Below are positions 23,647 to 37,200 of a stretch of DNA of 64,000 bases, piece by piece. Source of the stretch: Arcuatula senhousia (Eukaryota > Mollusca > Bivalvia > Mytilida > Mytilidae); NCBI GenBank assembly GCA_963971305.1, contig OZ020307.1:12165501-12229500 (forward strand), in the 5' to 3' direction. A program made the translations under genes and the position numbers. The notes beneath the pieces were generated by a model. That model worked only from the letters and a program-made list of their open reading frames with translations. It did not search any database and was not told the origin of the DNA. Numbering within the stretch: the first letter of the stretch is position 1; each line of letters starts with the position of its first letter.

Positions 23647-26442
23647 ATGAAAAGGTCAAGTGCTAATAGTTTATCAAGGAAACTAGCAATAAAGAAGAAA
23701 AAGTTGGATTTGGACACTGGAAAGACAAACCCTGAAAGTGAAAGTGACAAAAAAGCCAACGCAACTAATTTTCAGAAGCAGGGGTTAACATTTTTTGACC
23801 AGCCATGTGAAGACCTTGCACAGGCTTTGCTGGGAAAAAGGCTAGTAAGACAAACTGATGATGGACAAATGCTTTGTGGGATTATAGTAGAAACGGAAGC
23901 TTACCTTGGACATCCAGATAAAGGTGCTCATTCTTACAAGGGGAAAACCAATAAGAATGAAGCTATGTTCATGGCACCAGGAACAGCCTATGTCTATCAC
24001 ATTCATAGTTACTGCTGCATGAATATTTCCAGCAGAGGTTTGTATCGGCAGATGATGCTGCATCACTCTTTCACAAATTTGCAGTTGGAAATCAGAAAAT
24101 ACATAAATTCAGTCTTACTTGTTGATTGGGAAATGTCTCTTCATACGAAATACATTTTTGAAATCATACAACTTTCTTCATTTGAAATGAAATATTACAG
24201 AATTTAAACAATTCTATCAGTTATCAAAGACACAAGTAGTAAAAAGATAAATACATACTCAGAAAATTTAGTATATATATTTTTATACGACCGCAAAATT
24301 TTTGCGATCGTATAATGTTATGGCGATGTCGTCGTCGTTGTCGTTGTCGGCGTCGTCGTCGTCTGTGGACACTTTGGTTTCCGTGTGATAACTTGAGTAA
24401 ATATTGACCGAATGTTATGAAATTTTGATATGATGTTTGTTACCACTTAAGGAAGGTTGGTATTGTATTTGGGGGTTGTGGCCCCTATCATTTTAGAAAA
24501 AAGGGCCAAAAAGGGCTAAAACGGGTGTATTGACAAAACTGTTGTAGAATGTTTATTATTCATTCGATTTTGATAATTCTTTTTTTATTGAATTCATCAT
24601 TAAATTCTGTCAACAAAATGTGTCAATGGTTTTGATATATATTGCACTGTTACATTGATACTGGGGGTCAAAAAGGGGCCACACCCCAAAAAATTGACTT
24701 TTTTATTTGTGCTCTGATTTTCAAAATCTTTTTTTCATTGGAATCCTTGTGAAAATCCCTGCCTGCGTTTTTCAATCAGATTTGCAATATCTCTTACTGT
24801 TTTTGAGAAATTAGGGGTCAAAGGGGCCAAAAACGCCATTTTTAAAAGTTTGTCAATGCAAATAGTTTTATACCAAAAATTAAGTTGTAGTGGGCCTGCC
24901 AATTGTTATGAAGTTTATATATGATGATTATATCCACTAAAGGAATCTTGGTTTTGTATTTGGGGTTTGTGGCCCCTACTGTTTTAGAAAAAAGGACCAA
25001 AAAGGGCTAAAACGGGTGTATTGACAAAAACTGTTGTAGAATGTTTATTATTCATTAGATTTTGAAAATTCTTTCTTTGTTGAATTCATCATTATATTCT
25101 GTCAACAAAATGTGTCAATGATTTTGATATGTATTTCACCATTACATTGTTACAGGGGGCTAAAGACAGGCCACGCCCATAAAATCAACTTTTTTATTTG
25201 TGGTCCGATTTTCAAAATCTTTTTTTCATCGGATTCCATGTACACAATTTCCTATTATTTTTTATCGGATTAGCAATATCTTTTACCATTTTTGAGGAAT
25301 TAGGGGTCAAAGGGCCAAAATTGTAAATTAATACATGTATAGAAATAAGGCTTTTTGTATAAGATGTTGATGTAAATATATTTGTCAAAAATGCATTTTT
25401 AAGTCCACCACAGGATGCATGTGTCAAAAAGCTTTGTAAGTCCACCATGGGCTTCATGTGACCAAAGCAATGGACTACCCATATTGGGCCTCCAACGTAC
25501 AGGGTTCAACTTGTTGCGGTCGTATCATGCTGCGCTCGGCGTAGCTTTTTATTGTACTTATGTCACAAGTTTAAGATTCTTTTGCATGATCTGGAGTGAC
25601 ATTCCATGTTTTTCTTTGCAATAGGATTAGACTAGAATGACATAATAGTATCATGAATAAAATCAAATACCCATTTAGCATATAAATATTAATTAGAAGG
25701 TTTCTTTCAGCTTTCTTCACATTATTTAAGGACCAAACCTATCCAAAAAATTTCTTTGAAATTGGTGGACCAAAATATTTCTGTTTCTATGATGTAAAAA
25801 AAATCACAAATTTTGCAGTTTTTTTATATGTGAATAGAAGGATACACTTTGTCCATGTTGACAGTATTCAGACTTGAAAATGACAAAAAAATCTTATACA
25901 AATAATTTATTTTTCAAAAGACTGTGGTGCAAGTGTAAATTAACATAGAATATTTTGATACTACATGTATATGATGAGTATTGTGATGATATTTTGGATA
26001 ACTGTGTGTAAGAAGACAAGTTGGTGAATTTAAATTTATTTTTTTAATATTATGACTTTTTGTTATTTCCATAGGGGAGGGTGCAGCTGTCTTGATTAGG
26101 GCCTTGGAACCCGTTGACAACATTCCATCCATGTTGAAACTTCGTCAGAAACGATCCCCTGGAAAGCCTATCAAAGACCATGAACTCTGTAATGGACCGT
26201 CCAAACTCTGTCTGTCTCTGGACATAACCAAGGACCCAATAAACAAAGAGGACATGACAACTTCAACAAAAGTATGGGTGGAAGAGGGTAATAGTGTAAA
26301 ACCTGACCAAATTGTCCATTGTAGCAGGATAAATATTGATTATGCAGAGGAATGGAAAGATAAACCTCTAAGATATTATATAATTGGAAATAAATGTGTT
26401 AGTAAGAAGGACAAAGAAGCTGAAAAGGAAATGAAAACTTAG
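23647..26442 (+). CDS. MPG: DNA-3-methyladenine glycosylase (AAG/MPG), two coding exons
   Basis: This monofunctional base-excision-repair enzyme removes alkylated and deaminated purines in the nucleus. The coding exons are 23647-24037 and 26075-26442 (252 aa; human 298). The donor is AGAG/gtttgt at 24038, the acceptor 'ccatag' ends at 26074, and the join keeps frame. The N-terminus is lysine-rich (residues 16-19 KKKK, a likely nuclear signal). VETEAYLG (81-88) holds the catalytic glutamate E84 (human E125). H95 (human H136) and Y117 (human Y159) line the base pocket, and CMN (124-126) matches the human N169 region. IRALEP and ELCNGPSKLC follow in exon 2. Oddity: the intercalating tyrosine (human Y162) is H120, next to a one-residue deletion. 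An acceptor 'ttttacag' at 23635 indicates an upstream 5' exon, so a few N-terminal residues could be missing. The intron carries a mobile element at 24283-25552. The family is certain. Confidence 0.93.
24283..25552 (+). mobile_element. Pearl-like element, TACGACCGC family, inside the MPG intron
   Basis: The left end is 'ttatacgaccgcaaaattt' with 'tgcgatcgtata' closing the hairpin. A GTCGTCGTTGTCG tract runs from 24328 to 24362. The core is diverged ~450-bp repeats ('gtattgacaaaactgttgtagaatg' words twice, near 24530 and 25018). The right end is 'gttgcggtcgtatcatgctg' and 'cgctcggcgtagctttttat'. The ends match the 19516 copy but the core is largely different. Confidence 0.65.
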
Positions 26443-27310
26443 TTACATATGAGAAAGACATAGACTTGTAAAGTTGAATTATGTGTAGAAAAAAATATTT
26501 TTAGCATTTAAATACCAAAAAAATGTACTTGAAGTCCAGTATCAACTTCTAGCTAAAAATTTACACAGAACTTATTAGACACATCCATTCTTATGCCTTT
26601 TTTGCTTTTCTTTTATAAAGTGGCCATTAACAACCACATAGTAAATAAGATCTTAGAAAGTTAGGAAGTGCCAACAACTTTTTGAAAACCCATAATTCAC
26701 CAAAAATGAACGTTTTTATATCCAATGTGAAGAAAAACAGCCCCTTTTATAAATAAAAGTAAATAATTGTAAAGCACCTGATGAAAATATATCTTTTTCA
26801 GACTGAAGTCTTAATGGTCATTTGCAGAAAACACTTGTTATCGTTGTTTTTTTTATTATACCTTTTTTGTTATACAATTTACATGATTTTGTTAATGGTT
26901 TTACATTTTTATTGTAGAAAAAATATTTTATAGTCATGATAGTAGGAAATGTTGTTATATCAGTTGTTTGTATCAATCATAATAGGATATTGTCACATGA
27001 CTGGCAATCTTTATCTGTTATGACTTAATTGTTAAGACTGTAAATTTGGGACACTTGGAATGATTTCCTGAAAAGAGTAAAGTATAACATATTAGTAATT
27101 ATTACCTGTATACAAACAAATAATGGGGTTGTAAAATCAATATATGTTTTAAAATGCATTATCGGTATAATGAAGTTCCATGTACATGTATTTGTTTTGG
27201 TGCTCAAATACAGGATTCTATATCTCAGATGAGTAAAGATGTAGGTTTGTCATAGTTTTTGTTTTGTCCTCCTTTTCTGTATTTGACATGGGCTGGTTTG
27301 ATTTTTGGCA
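26443..27310. other. 3' UTR and downstream region of MPG
   Basis: AT-rich. Possible polyadenylation signals are the AATAAA words around 26750-26760 ('tataaataaaagtaaataattg'). No further coding exon was found. Confidence 0.4.
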
Positions 27311-27725
27311 ATTCCCTCTTTTCAGTTAACATAGGTTATCTCCCATATGCATGAGTTATCTAACTTTACAGCAGGTATGAAATTTATTTTCTCGGGATTT
27401 ATTGTTGAAATCCTATGATAAATTTGAGGGGTTCAGAAAGAAAAGGGATTTCCCAACATTTTGAGATAGTAATGTAACTTTTTAAAACATTTCCTTTTAC
27501 AAAAATACTTATTAAATAATCTGCAATAAAAATGTAAACTTCAAAAGATTTTATATAGTAAAGTTCTTGTGAAATTTAGGGAAATCCCTAATTTCTTTCA
27601 GATCTCTCTAGATTTTTCTTTGATTTTCCATGAAAAGAACAGAGGGGCTAAGAAATTACACCTCCTGCAAAGTTAGATAACTCCGGCTTATGGGAGATAA
27701 CCTATGTAAACTGAAAAGAGGGAAT
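27311..27725. mobile_element. MITE/fold-back with ~58-bp TIRs
   Basis: The left end 'attccctcttttcagtt' with 'aacataggttatctcccat', and the right end 'atgggagataacctatgt' with 'aaactgaaaagagggaat', are inverted copies. The pairing continues through the 'tagttatctaactttacagcagg' region. It lies in the intergenic gap between the MPG and NPRL3 3' ends. Confidence 0.6.
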
Positions 27726-28275
27726 AGGACTGATGTGTTGCAAAGCAGAAACTGCTACTCATTGGTTCACTCTTGCACTTAAAGAGTTTGCATAGTGGGT
27801 TGCAGTTTGGTTGGTTTTCAATGTTGTCTGTTTCTAAGTGTTGTTTACCTTAGCTTTGTCTGATTTTGGCTTTTCAAACTTTTGACATGCATGATAAAAT
27901 TGGCCTATTTGTATTTCTTTTCTTCAATTAAACATATAAAGTTTAATGTTTCATCCATTCATCTATTTTCAAGATCTACACAAATAAAAGTATGATAAGA
28001 TATGTCTAAGAATGAAGAGAAGCATATTGAGCTTACCAAACAATGGTGTAGCAAGAAATAACGTCTTTGTGGGTTATCTATCCATGTTTGAGCCTATGTT
28101 GCTGTTTCTTTAGAAGCACCTCATCTGTTGCCAGCAGAATTCTTTAATATACAAACTCTAAAAATCTTATAAAGCTGATAAAAACAGTATCACATAATGC
28201 TTTGTAATCACAGTAAAGCTAATATTGCACAATCAGTCAAAAATGGCTGCGAGATTCTGTTAAACTAATCCCCCA
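27726..28275. other. Region beyond the NPRL3 stop (minus-strand 3' UTR)
   Basis: Likely the 3' UTR of the minus-strand NPRL3 gene. 'tttatt'-type words that would give AATAAA on the minus strand are sparse, so the 3' end is not placed. No other gene is seen. Confidence 0.3.
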
Positions 28276-31200
28276 TCATGCAACACTGAAAATGGTTGCT
28301 TGATCTGGGTATTGACAGGTCAATAAGACATCCTTGAACTTGTCCAGTAAGGTCAATAGTTGAGACCTTGTCAAATCTTCATAGAACATTATCTCTTCTA
28401 AATGGTGCTGGCCACTGAAGTATGGACACAATCTGTAAAAAAAAATTCCATCAAATATGATACTGTGAACCAGCGATTATTGCTTATTTTAGTTAATGAG
28501 CAAACAAGAACTGGCCATGGATCTAAATAGTCTATATTATGGAACAACATTTTTCATGTCTCAGCTGTTTGCATAATGACGCAGAATGAATTGATATTAT
28601 AAGAACTAACAGAACAGAAATGTTGAAGGTCAGAATTATGCTTATTCGCTATGCATGTTTATTTTTTAAATCAATACAAAATATAAAAGCTCAAAAGCAA
28701 CAACTTGTTTTAACTTATCCATGCACAATAAGAATTGACTTTGGGTACAATCACAATACCTAGTTATTCTACTATACATTCATTCATTTATTAATATTTG
28801 GGGGAAAAACCGACTCAAATTACCCCAAAACTAAAGGAAACTATCAAAGAAACTCAACTGGAAAGTCAAGGTCAAAGATGAGGATGCTGCTGAAACAGCT
28901 ATGCTATTACAAGTAGTGAAAATTATTTTGCCAGACTTACTCATGTTTAAGGATACATTTTGCCCTTATTATTTCAATAAACATTTTCTAAATTTCTGTC
29001 GGAACTGATGTTTTTTGCCATCATGCCTGGCAGTTTTGACAATTATTATAAACACTGGCATTTCTGCTAAGCTACTACTGGTGCATATGTTTACAAAGAC
29101 TTTAACAAAGTTCTTTAAAAAAGAACTTATAGTTCATGAGATATGGAGGTTCTCCTAAAAGATTTAACATTGCTATTACATATATATGTCTTGAAAATTA
29201 TCAACATCACTCAACTGGAAAATCAAGGTAAAGGTCAAAAGTTGGAAGTCCAGCTTTGCTAAGCTTGTAAGCTACTACTGGGGCATATGTTGATCAAGTT
29301 TCATCAACCTATGACTTATTGTTCTTGAGATATTGAGGTGCTAATAAAACTTAAGCATTAAAAGTTTACCCCTAAGCCGGAAGTAAAGTAACACCTATGG
29401 CACCAAAAATGATGTCAGTATGGCACAAACTAATGGGCCAAATATGGTGAGTCTATTCAGTAATTCTTGAGAAACAGACTAAACCTAAAAGATGAACATA
29501 AAGATGATACAATAACTACAAATATTGGAGCTGTAACTCACGAATCAGTAATTAAAACGAAGACCAAAATCTTTTTTCACCAAATATCTGATGCCTATCT
29601 ATAATGCTTTTCCTTATTCACTCTACAAACATAAAAGAGAAGTAGTAATATAATACTAAACAACATACCACTTACCTCAGAAATAATTTTAAATCTTCCT
29701 GATTTTTTGCCGATGGTAGATTAAGTATGTAATCTTGTTCCTCCCTTGGTAGCCAGGAAAGACTGTACTCTGGCATATAATCCTTGATATCTTCTGATAT
29801 AAATGACCCCTCACTGGCCATCTCTGATGAAGGTGACTGATATCTAACTTGACTCTCATCACTGTTAACTGTATTTATAAAATACCTTTATCTAAGTCTC
29901 ATTATTTTATTTTTTTTAATGAGAAACATTTACAAATAGGCAATGTATTATACAAAGCTCTTCTGTGTATCATTTGCATCTAATTTTTATATAAGGCAAA
30001 TTTCACAACAGCTAGCAGTGGCAGATTGTAAAATTAGTCTTGTTTTATAGGTTTTAATCTATTCCTGCATCTATTCCACATCTCATTATGATCAATCTGT
30101 ATACAAACTTGCTCTAAAAAGCATCATATTGAATGAGTGTCTTATTTGTCCTGTTGGCATAACCTTCATCAGGATAACAGAATGTGAAGTCTTTTTTTTA
30201 GTAAGATAATATCATTTTTGAGAGAAAAGTGAATATAATACACACTACCGTTAATGTTGAAATTCAAAATAAAGTCATTCAAATTGTGAAAAGAATTGTA
30301 TATTTTCAAATATTTCCCAGAAAATTTTACACTTGGTAATCTAACTATTAAACATGAACATAATTCAAATTTACAACCATCAGCACCAAGTTCAATATAA
30401 ATGTTAGTGCGAACATCTTTCTTAATGTACCTGATGCTATATCAGACATGCTTGTACATCTTTCATCCATAGTTAAGCGAGACTTTAAAGGGGGAAGTAG
30501 AAATACATAAGTATGAAGCTGGTGAATGAGACCATGCTGTAGTAGCCACACTATCATTCGTACCTTCTCCTCCTAAAATAATAATGTGCTATGAATCAAG
30601 ATCTCTTCAAATTCTTAGATTAAGAAGCGCTAATGGTCAACAATTGATGAAATAGTTCATTAAATATAAATCTCAATATGCAAAAATTATCTGTATGGAA
30701 CATAAATATAATGTAGATTTTAAAACTACAATGCATCTAGAAATCCTATATGCAATAACTTTATTTTATATTGACAGTCAAAAAGACAATGTCATTGCAA
30801 ATGCAAACTGCCAGATAAGGACCCCCTTCTTGTCATTTTTGCCCCAAAACTGGTGGCCTTATACAATTATCAAGAAACAATAACAATGTGCTAAAAATGA
30901 TTATGGGATTAAAAATCTAAATCAAATAGTACTTTATTTGCTGTATTTATTTTTTAAATTGAAACAATCACATAGCATGCATGTGGTGTCACAATTAAAA
31001 AGTAAAGACACATAGGAGGGGGTCTGATCCCGGAATCCCGAACTAATTTTTACAAAATCCCGTCATCCCGACTTAAAAATAAGAAAATCCCGAAGCCCGG
31101 TAAAGTTGATATAATTCTATCCCGGAATCCCGAACTTAAATTGTCCAAATCCCGGAATCCCGAGCTTAAATATGGCCAATCCCGGTGTCCCGAAAAAGGT

Positions 31201-34200
31201 CCTACCCCCCCCCCTCAAATATTGAAAAGTGTTCCCTGAAGTGAAATTTTCATGTTGGATTTGAGACTTTTCCATATCAACAAACTCTGGTACAAACCTG
31301 CTGCTTTTGTTGGTTATTGATCATATCTTTTGTGTCCCATAGCTTGGTAGGAGATGAAAATTCAGATAACTCTACAGCAAGAGATCTGCCTGGGAACAAT
31401 CTCACAAAATCTTCAGATATCCTAGAACTCCTAAAACAAAACTTTTTTTTTTACATTTTGAATTTAATCCTTTTTATAAAGATAATTTGTACCATAAAAA
31501 TTTTCAGTCCAATACCTCTTTTTTAAAAGCTTAAAATTCTTTCAATTTCTAAGGATCAGAACATGGATCTCTTTTTCTTCAATAAGATATGCAATATGTT
31601 TATTATCAAAATTTGACATAAACTTGAAAAAAAAATAATTCAAACTTTACAGTGAAACCTGTAATAACTGAACCCCTTTGGGAATTTATTTAGTATAGAC
31701 AGGTGCTTGGTTTATAAAGGTCCATCTTCACAGGCCAAGGGTTACGATCTGCTAACACTTATCTTCAGATGAAAGATAGCAGATCCTAACCCTTGGGCTA
31801 GAAAAGATGATAAAGGTTTAAATGTAAGAAATTATGAGAAAAGACTTTGAAACCAATAGTGTTTATACAGATTTAGACAGGTTTCACTTAAGTATAATAA
31901 AACCATCTAAGATGTAAACAAAATGCATTTTTTAACAAAAAATGATCTATTACATTAACAAGAAAAGAAAGTAACTGTTGAACAAACATTATAGGAAGGT
32001 CCTAACCAAATCATTAAAAATGAGGAAATATGATACAATAACTTCTTGTACACATACATTACAATATTAGAGCTTGGTGACAGAAGATAAACATTGCTCT
32101 CACAAAGTGGGTATACAATAGTGGCTTTTCCCCAATACACAAGATGACTGACTAACTGAAACACCTAGAATGTACAGTCAAAATACAAACTTTAAAAGAC
32201 TTTTTAATGAATCAAGTTTTCATAAAGAGCCTTGCATTTTGTACTATGAATATTTCTAAAATATCATTTTCTTTTGTCCAGCTGTTTAATTTGTGTCATA
32301 ATGAATAAGTGAAAAGTTCCATGATCATTTGAGGAATCAACATCAGTTCACAAATAATAACAGACACAAAGCTGAGAAACAGACTGACAATAAATCTTGA
32401 GAAGTTTCATTCTTTAGGCATGATATAAACATTCTGTTCTGCAAGAATAACAATTTTTATCCATATTTGAGAAATTTTATGGTTCAAAATTCATTTTGCT
32501 GGCTTTGTTGTCCACTGTTAGCTTCAAACATCACCAATAAACTTTAAAAAGCTTCTCGTTTCTTATGTTACCTGAGATAAACTAAGATCAGCCTCTAAAG
32601 CTATGATCTGTAAACTTCTGACTGGTAGCTGTATCACATTAATTAGTCTATTAAGGGCTGGTGTACAGTCTGTTGATAATGAATCCAACAAATTCTGTCC
32701 ATCTACCAGTAGTAACACTCCATGGTAAGGTCTACAATGTAATGCCAAACACTGTTAAAGTACTCACATTTGTTGGTATCAAATTTCTAGGTTGGCAATA
32801 AAATGCATATTTATGGGTTCATTAATAAATTCTCTTAAACAAAAAAAATCTTAATTGTTGGGAATCAAATTTCATGGTTTGACTGACCTGTGAAAACCAT
32901 GAAAATTCATACAACACAAAAAATAATCGTTTAATTCTAGCAAAACTATTAAATTTGTTTCATAAAGCAATCTAGTTTTTGAAGTATTTTGTATACTATC
33001 ATCTCATATGACTAAATAAATTCATATATAAATATTCTGACCCGACTAAGAACAATTATATTAATTTCAATGATACGCTTTTTAGCTCACCTGACCCGAA
33101 GGGTCATGTGAGCTATTGTCATCACTTGGCGTCCGTCGTCCGTCGTCCGTCCGTAAACTTTTTAAAACGTTAACTCCTCTGACACCATAAGTCCAATTGA
33201 AACCAAACTTGGCATGGTTGTTCATTAGCATTCGGTGCTTAGAACTGATGTGGGGATTTTTGATTCGTCGTAAAACATGGCCGCCGTGGCTAAAAATAGA
33301 ACATAGGGGTAAAATGCAGTTTTTTGCAAATAACTCAAAAACGGCTACAGATATCAAAATTCTGGCATAGGGTAAAAGTGATCAGCACCTCAAGATCTAC
33401 CTACCCTGAAATTTTGAAGAAAATCCAACAACCCATGTAGGAGTTATTGCCTTTTTTGTGGATTTTTTGCAAATTTTGCACCTGTTTAGCTCAATATCTT
33501 GAAAACTATACAAGATATTTGAGAAATTTAAATTGCATATTGTTGAGCACATCAAGATCTACAAAATATGTAATAGGGTCAACGTTGTAGAACCTTTCCT
33601 TTTAGGAGTTATTGCCCTTAGAACGTCAAAATTGAGCATTTTAACAGCATTTCCTCATTACATTGAAAACGTTAACTCCTCTGACACTTCAAGTCCAATT
33701 GGAACCAAACTTGGTATAGTTGTTTATTAGCATTAGGTGTATAGAACTGATGTGGGGATTTTTGATTGGTTGTAAAACATGGCCGCTGTGGCTAAAAATA
33801 GAACATAGGGGTAAATGGCAGTTTTTAGCAAATAACTCAAAAACGGTGACAGATTTTAAAATTTTGATTGGGAACAAAAGTGATCAGCACCTGAAGATCT
33901 ACCAGCTCTGAAATTTTGAAGAGAATCCAACGACCCATGTAGGAGTTATTGCCCTTTTTGTGGATTTTTGGTAAATTTTGCACCTGTTTAGCTCAATATC
34001 TTGAAAACTATACAAGATATTTGAGAAATTTAAATTGCATATTGTTAAGCAAATCAAGATCTACTAAATATGTAATTGGGTCAACGTTGTAGGACCTTTC
34101 CTTTGAGGAGTTATTGCCCTTAAAACGTCAAAATTGAGCTTTTAGAAGCATTTCCTCATTATATTGAAATTGTTTACTCCTCTGACACTTAAAGTCAAAT

Positions 34201-37200
34201 TGGAACCAAACTTGGTATTGTTGTTTATTAGCATTAGGTGTATAGAACTGATGTGGGGATATTTGATTGGTTGTAAAACATGGCCGCTGTGGCTAAAAAT
34301 AGAACATTGGGTTAAACTGCATTTTTTTTGCTAATAACTCAAAAAGGGTGACAGATTTTTGAATTTTAATTGAGATAAAAGTGATCAGCACCTTAAGATC
34401 CACCATATTGTCAGATGGCCCCCTTATTAAACTTATAACACTTTCAATGTCAAATAGATTTTGCCTAATAGCCTTTACTTCAGGCACATATGTCAGGTGA
34501 GCGATTCAGGCTCCTGGGAGCCTCTTGTTATCTTTATCAATGCTACAATCGCATTTAATATAAAAAGCTTCGCCGAGCGCAGCATGATACGACCGCAACA
34601 TGTTGAACCCTGTACGTTTTAGGCCTAATATGGATAGTCTATTGTTCTGGACACATGCAGCCCATGGTGGACTGACAAAGGTTTTTGACACATGCTTCTC
34701 TGATGGACTTTCAACCCAGGGGTTAAAAATATAAATTTTGAATGTTGTATTCTACTCTTTAAAAGAATAATGTTTGGGGAAAAAATTAAAAATCGAACCA
34801 GAATTTTTTTTAAAATTATGATTACAGCCCCAAAAATTTATTCTTAAATTTAGAATCGCTACCTGACAAGAATAAATTTGCAAAAAAAAATTTTCAAAAT
34901 CGGACCACAAATAAAAAAGCCCCATTTGGCCCCTAATTACGTAATAGGGGGAAAAAGGGGGGGTCGCAAAAATTAATTCTTAATTTTGTATTCGCTATTT
35001 GACAAGAACAAACATGCAAAAAAAAATTTCAAAATCAGACCAGAAATAAAACAGTTTCAATTTCGGCCCCATTTGGCCCCTATTTACGTAATAAGGGGAA
35101 AAAGGGGGGGGTCGCAAAAATTAATTCTTAATTTTGTATCCGCTATTTGACAAGAACAAACATGCAAAAAAAATTTTAAAAATCGGACCAGAAATAAAAA
35201 AGTTTCAATTTCGGCCCCTTTTGGCCCCTTATTACGTAACAGGTGAAAAAGGGGTGGGGGTCGCAAAAATAAATTCTCAAATTTGGATTCGCTACTTGAC
35301 AAAAATAAACTTGCAAAAAAAAATTTCAAAATCGGACCACAAATAAAAAAGTTTTGATTTTGGCCCCATTTGGCCCCTTATTACGTAATAGGGGGAAAAA
35401 GGGGGGGGGTCGCAAAAATTAATTCTTAATTTTGTATCCGCTATTTGACAAGAACAAACATGTAAAAAAAAATTTCGAAATCGGACCACAAATAAAAAAG
35501 TTTTTATTTTGGCCCCTTTTGGCCCCTAATTACACAACGGAGAAAAAGGGGGGCACAAAAATTCATCAGGTTCATTATTTTATTGTAAGACACATTCTTG
35601 ACAAATTTCACAGCAATAGGCCAACTAGGACCAAAGTTATGGTGGAAACAAGTAAAATATTTGATTTTTTTCCCCCTTTTGGGCCCCTAATTTCGAAACA
35701 AAAAAAGGGGGGACCCCCAAAATCAATCCCATTCATCCTTGTATGGTCAGGAACATCACTGTCAAATTTCATAGCAATTGGATAACTAGAACTAAAGTTA
35801 TTGTGGAAACAAACAAAAAAGTAGTATTTTTGGCCCTTTTTTGGCCCCTAATTTCTAAACGAAAAATGGGGGGACCCCCAAAATCAATCCCATGCATCCT
35901 TTTATGGTAAGGAACAACATTGTAAAGTTTCATAGCAATCGGATAACTGGAACTAAAGTTATTGTGGAAACACTAAAAAGTTAACAGACACCGACAACGA
36001 CGACGACGACGACGACAGCATCATACCATAATACGTCCGCAAATTTTTTGCGGTCGTATAATAAAAATGAATGAGGACTTCATGAAACATCTGTATGATA
36101 TTTTATACTATATGATGTTTTAGAACTTTTACATTCAGCAAGCCTAATTATATGCAGGAATAAGAATATAGCTGAGCGAGTACAAAAAACTTAAAATCTT
36201 ATGGTTTGAGTATGTACAAGTGCTAGTATAGACTTGAACATGGTGTATTTTTTATAGTATATTTAATGTATTCAAATAAATTTCATGTTTAATGTATAAA
36301 AATTCATCTTCATTTTATAAATAGCACATTGCCTATCATTTACTTGTGGTAATCCTTGTAACATTTTTTTGTTCAACATGATCAAGATTCAACTTACCTT
36401 AGGGCTTCAATACACTTCTGTATAACTTCTGGCTATTAAAGAGAAAATAATAATTCTTCACTTAAATAAGACAGAATACTATTAAATTACTTAACACCTG
36501 TTTTGCTTCTTTTGTATTTCAATAAACTTACTGTTGTTCTAAATATGCCATCTTTTACTTTATTTGAAACACATGTTGTAGTTTTCATGGCATCAATATC
36601 AAACTATTGATGATGAGAAATTTACTGGACATGAGCATTTCATATTTTCCAAGTTACAATTTTTTTTTCATTGTTTTCTTATAGTTACATTATAAAAGAG
36701 ATTTATTAACATTATTGCAATTTTTAAAAATCTTATGGCATGAAGGTGGTTAATTTAAAGATTCAAGATTGTTACTGCACAAAGAAAGATCTGTATGTAC
36801 ATGTATGGAACATGTTATGGAAAAGGACAATAATATACACTGCGCAATAAAGAAAGATGTGATAAGAAATCAATATATAATTCATAAATTGAGCATGTAT
36901 ATAGTTACTGTTTGAATATCAAGACCATAATAAAACCACCCAGACCTCTAAACATAAAAAAAATTCATTCGAAATGATCTCTCACACTACCGTATATCAT
37001 TTTTTTCGCATGTGTCTAATTTTCGCTATGTTCACTGTTTGTAGCAATCCGCAAACAGTTAACACAGCAAAAATTTCTCATAACTTATTGTTTCTGTCCC
37101 CTAGCTTTCCTAAAAAGACACAGTCAGTTGTCTTTCTTTTTACAAGTTCTAATTCATGCTAAATAGTTACCCTGACTTTAACAACAAAGGCAAATAACAG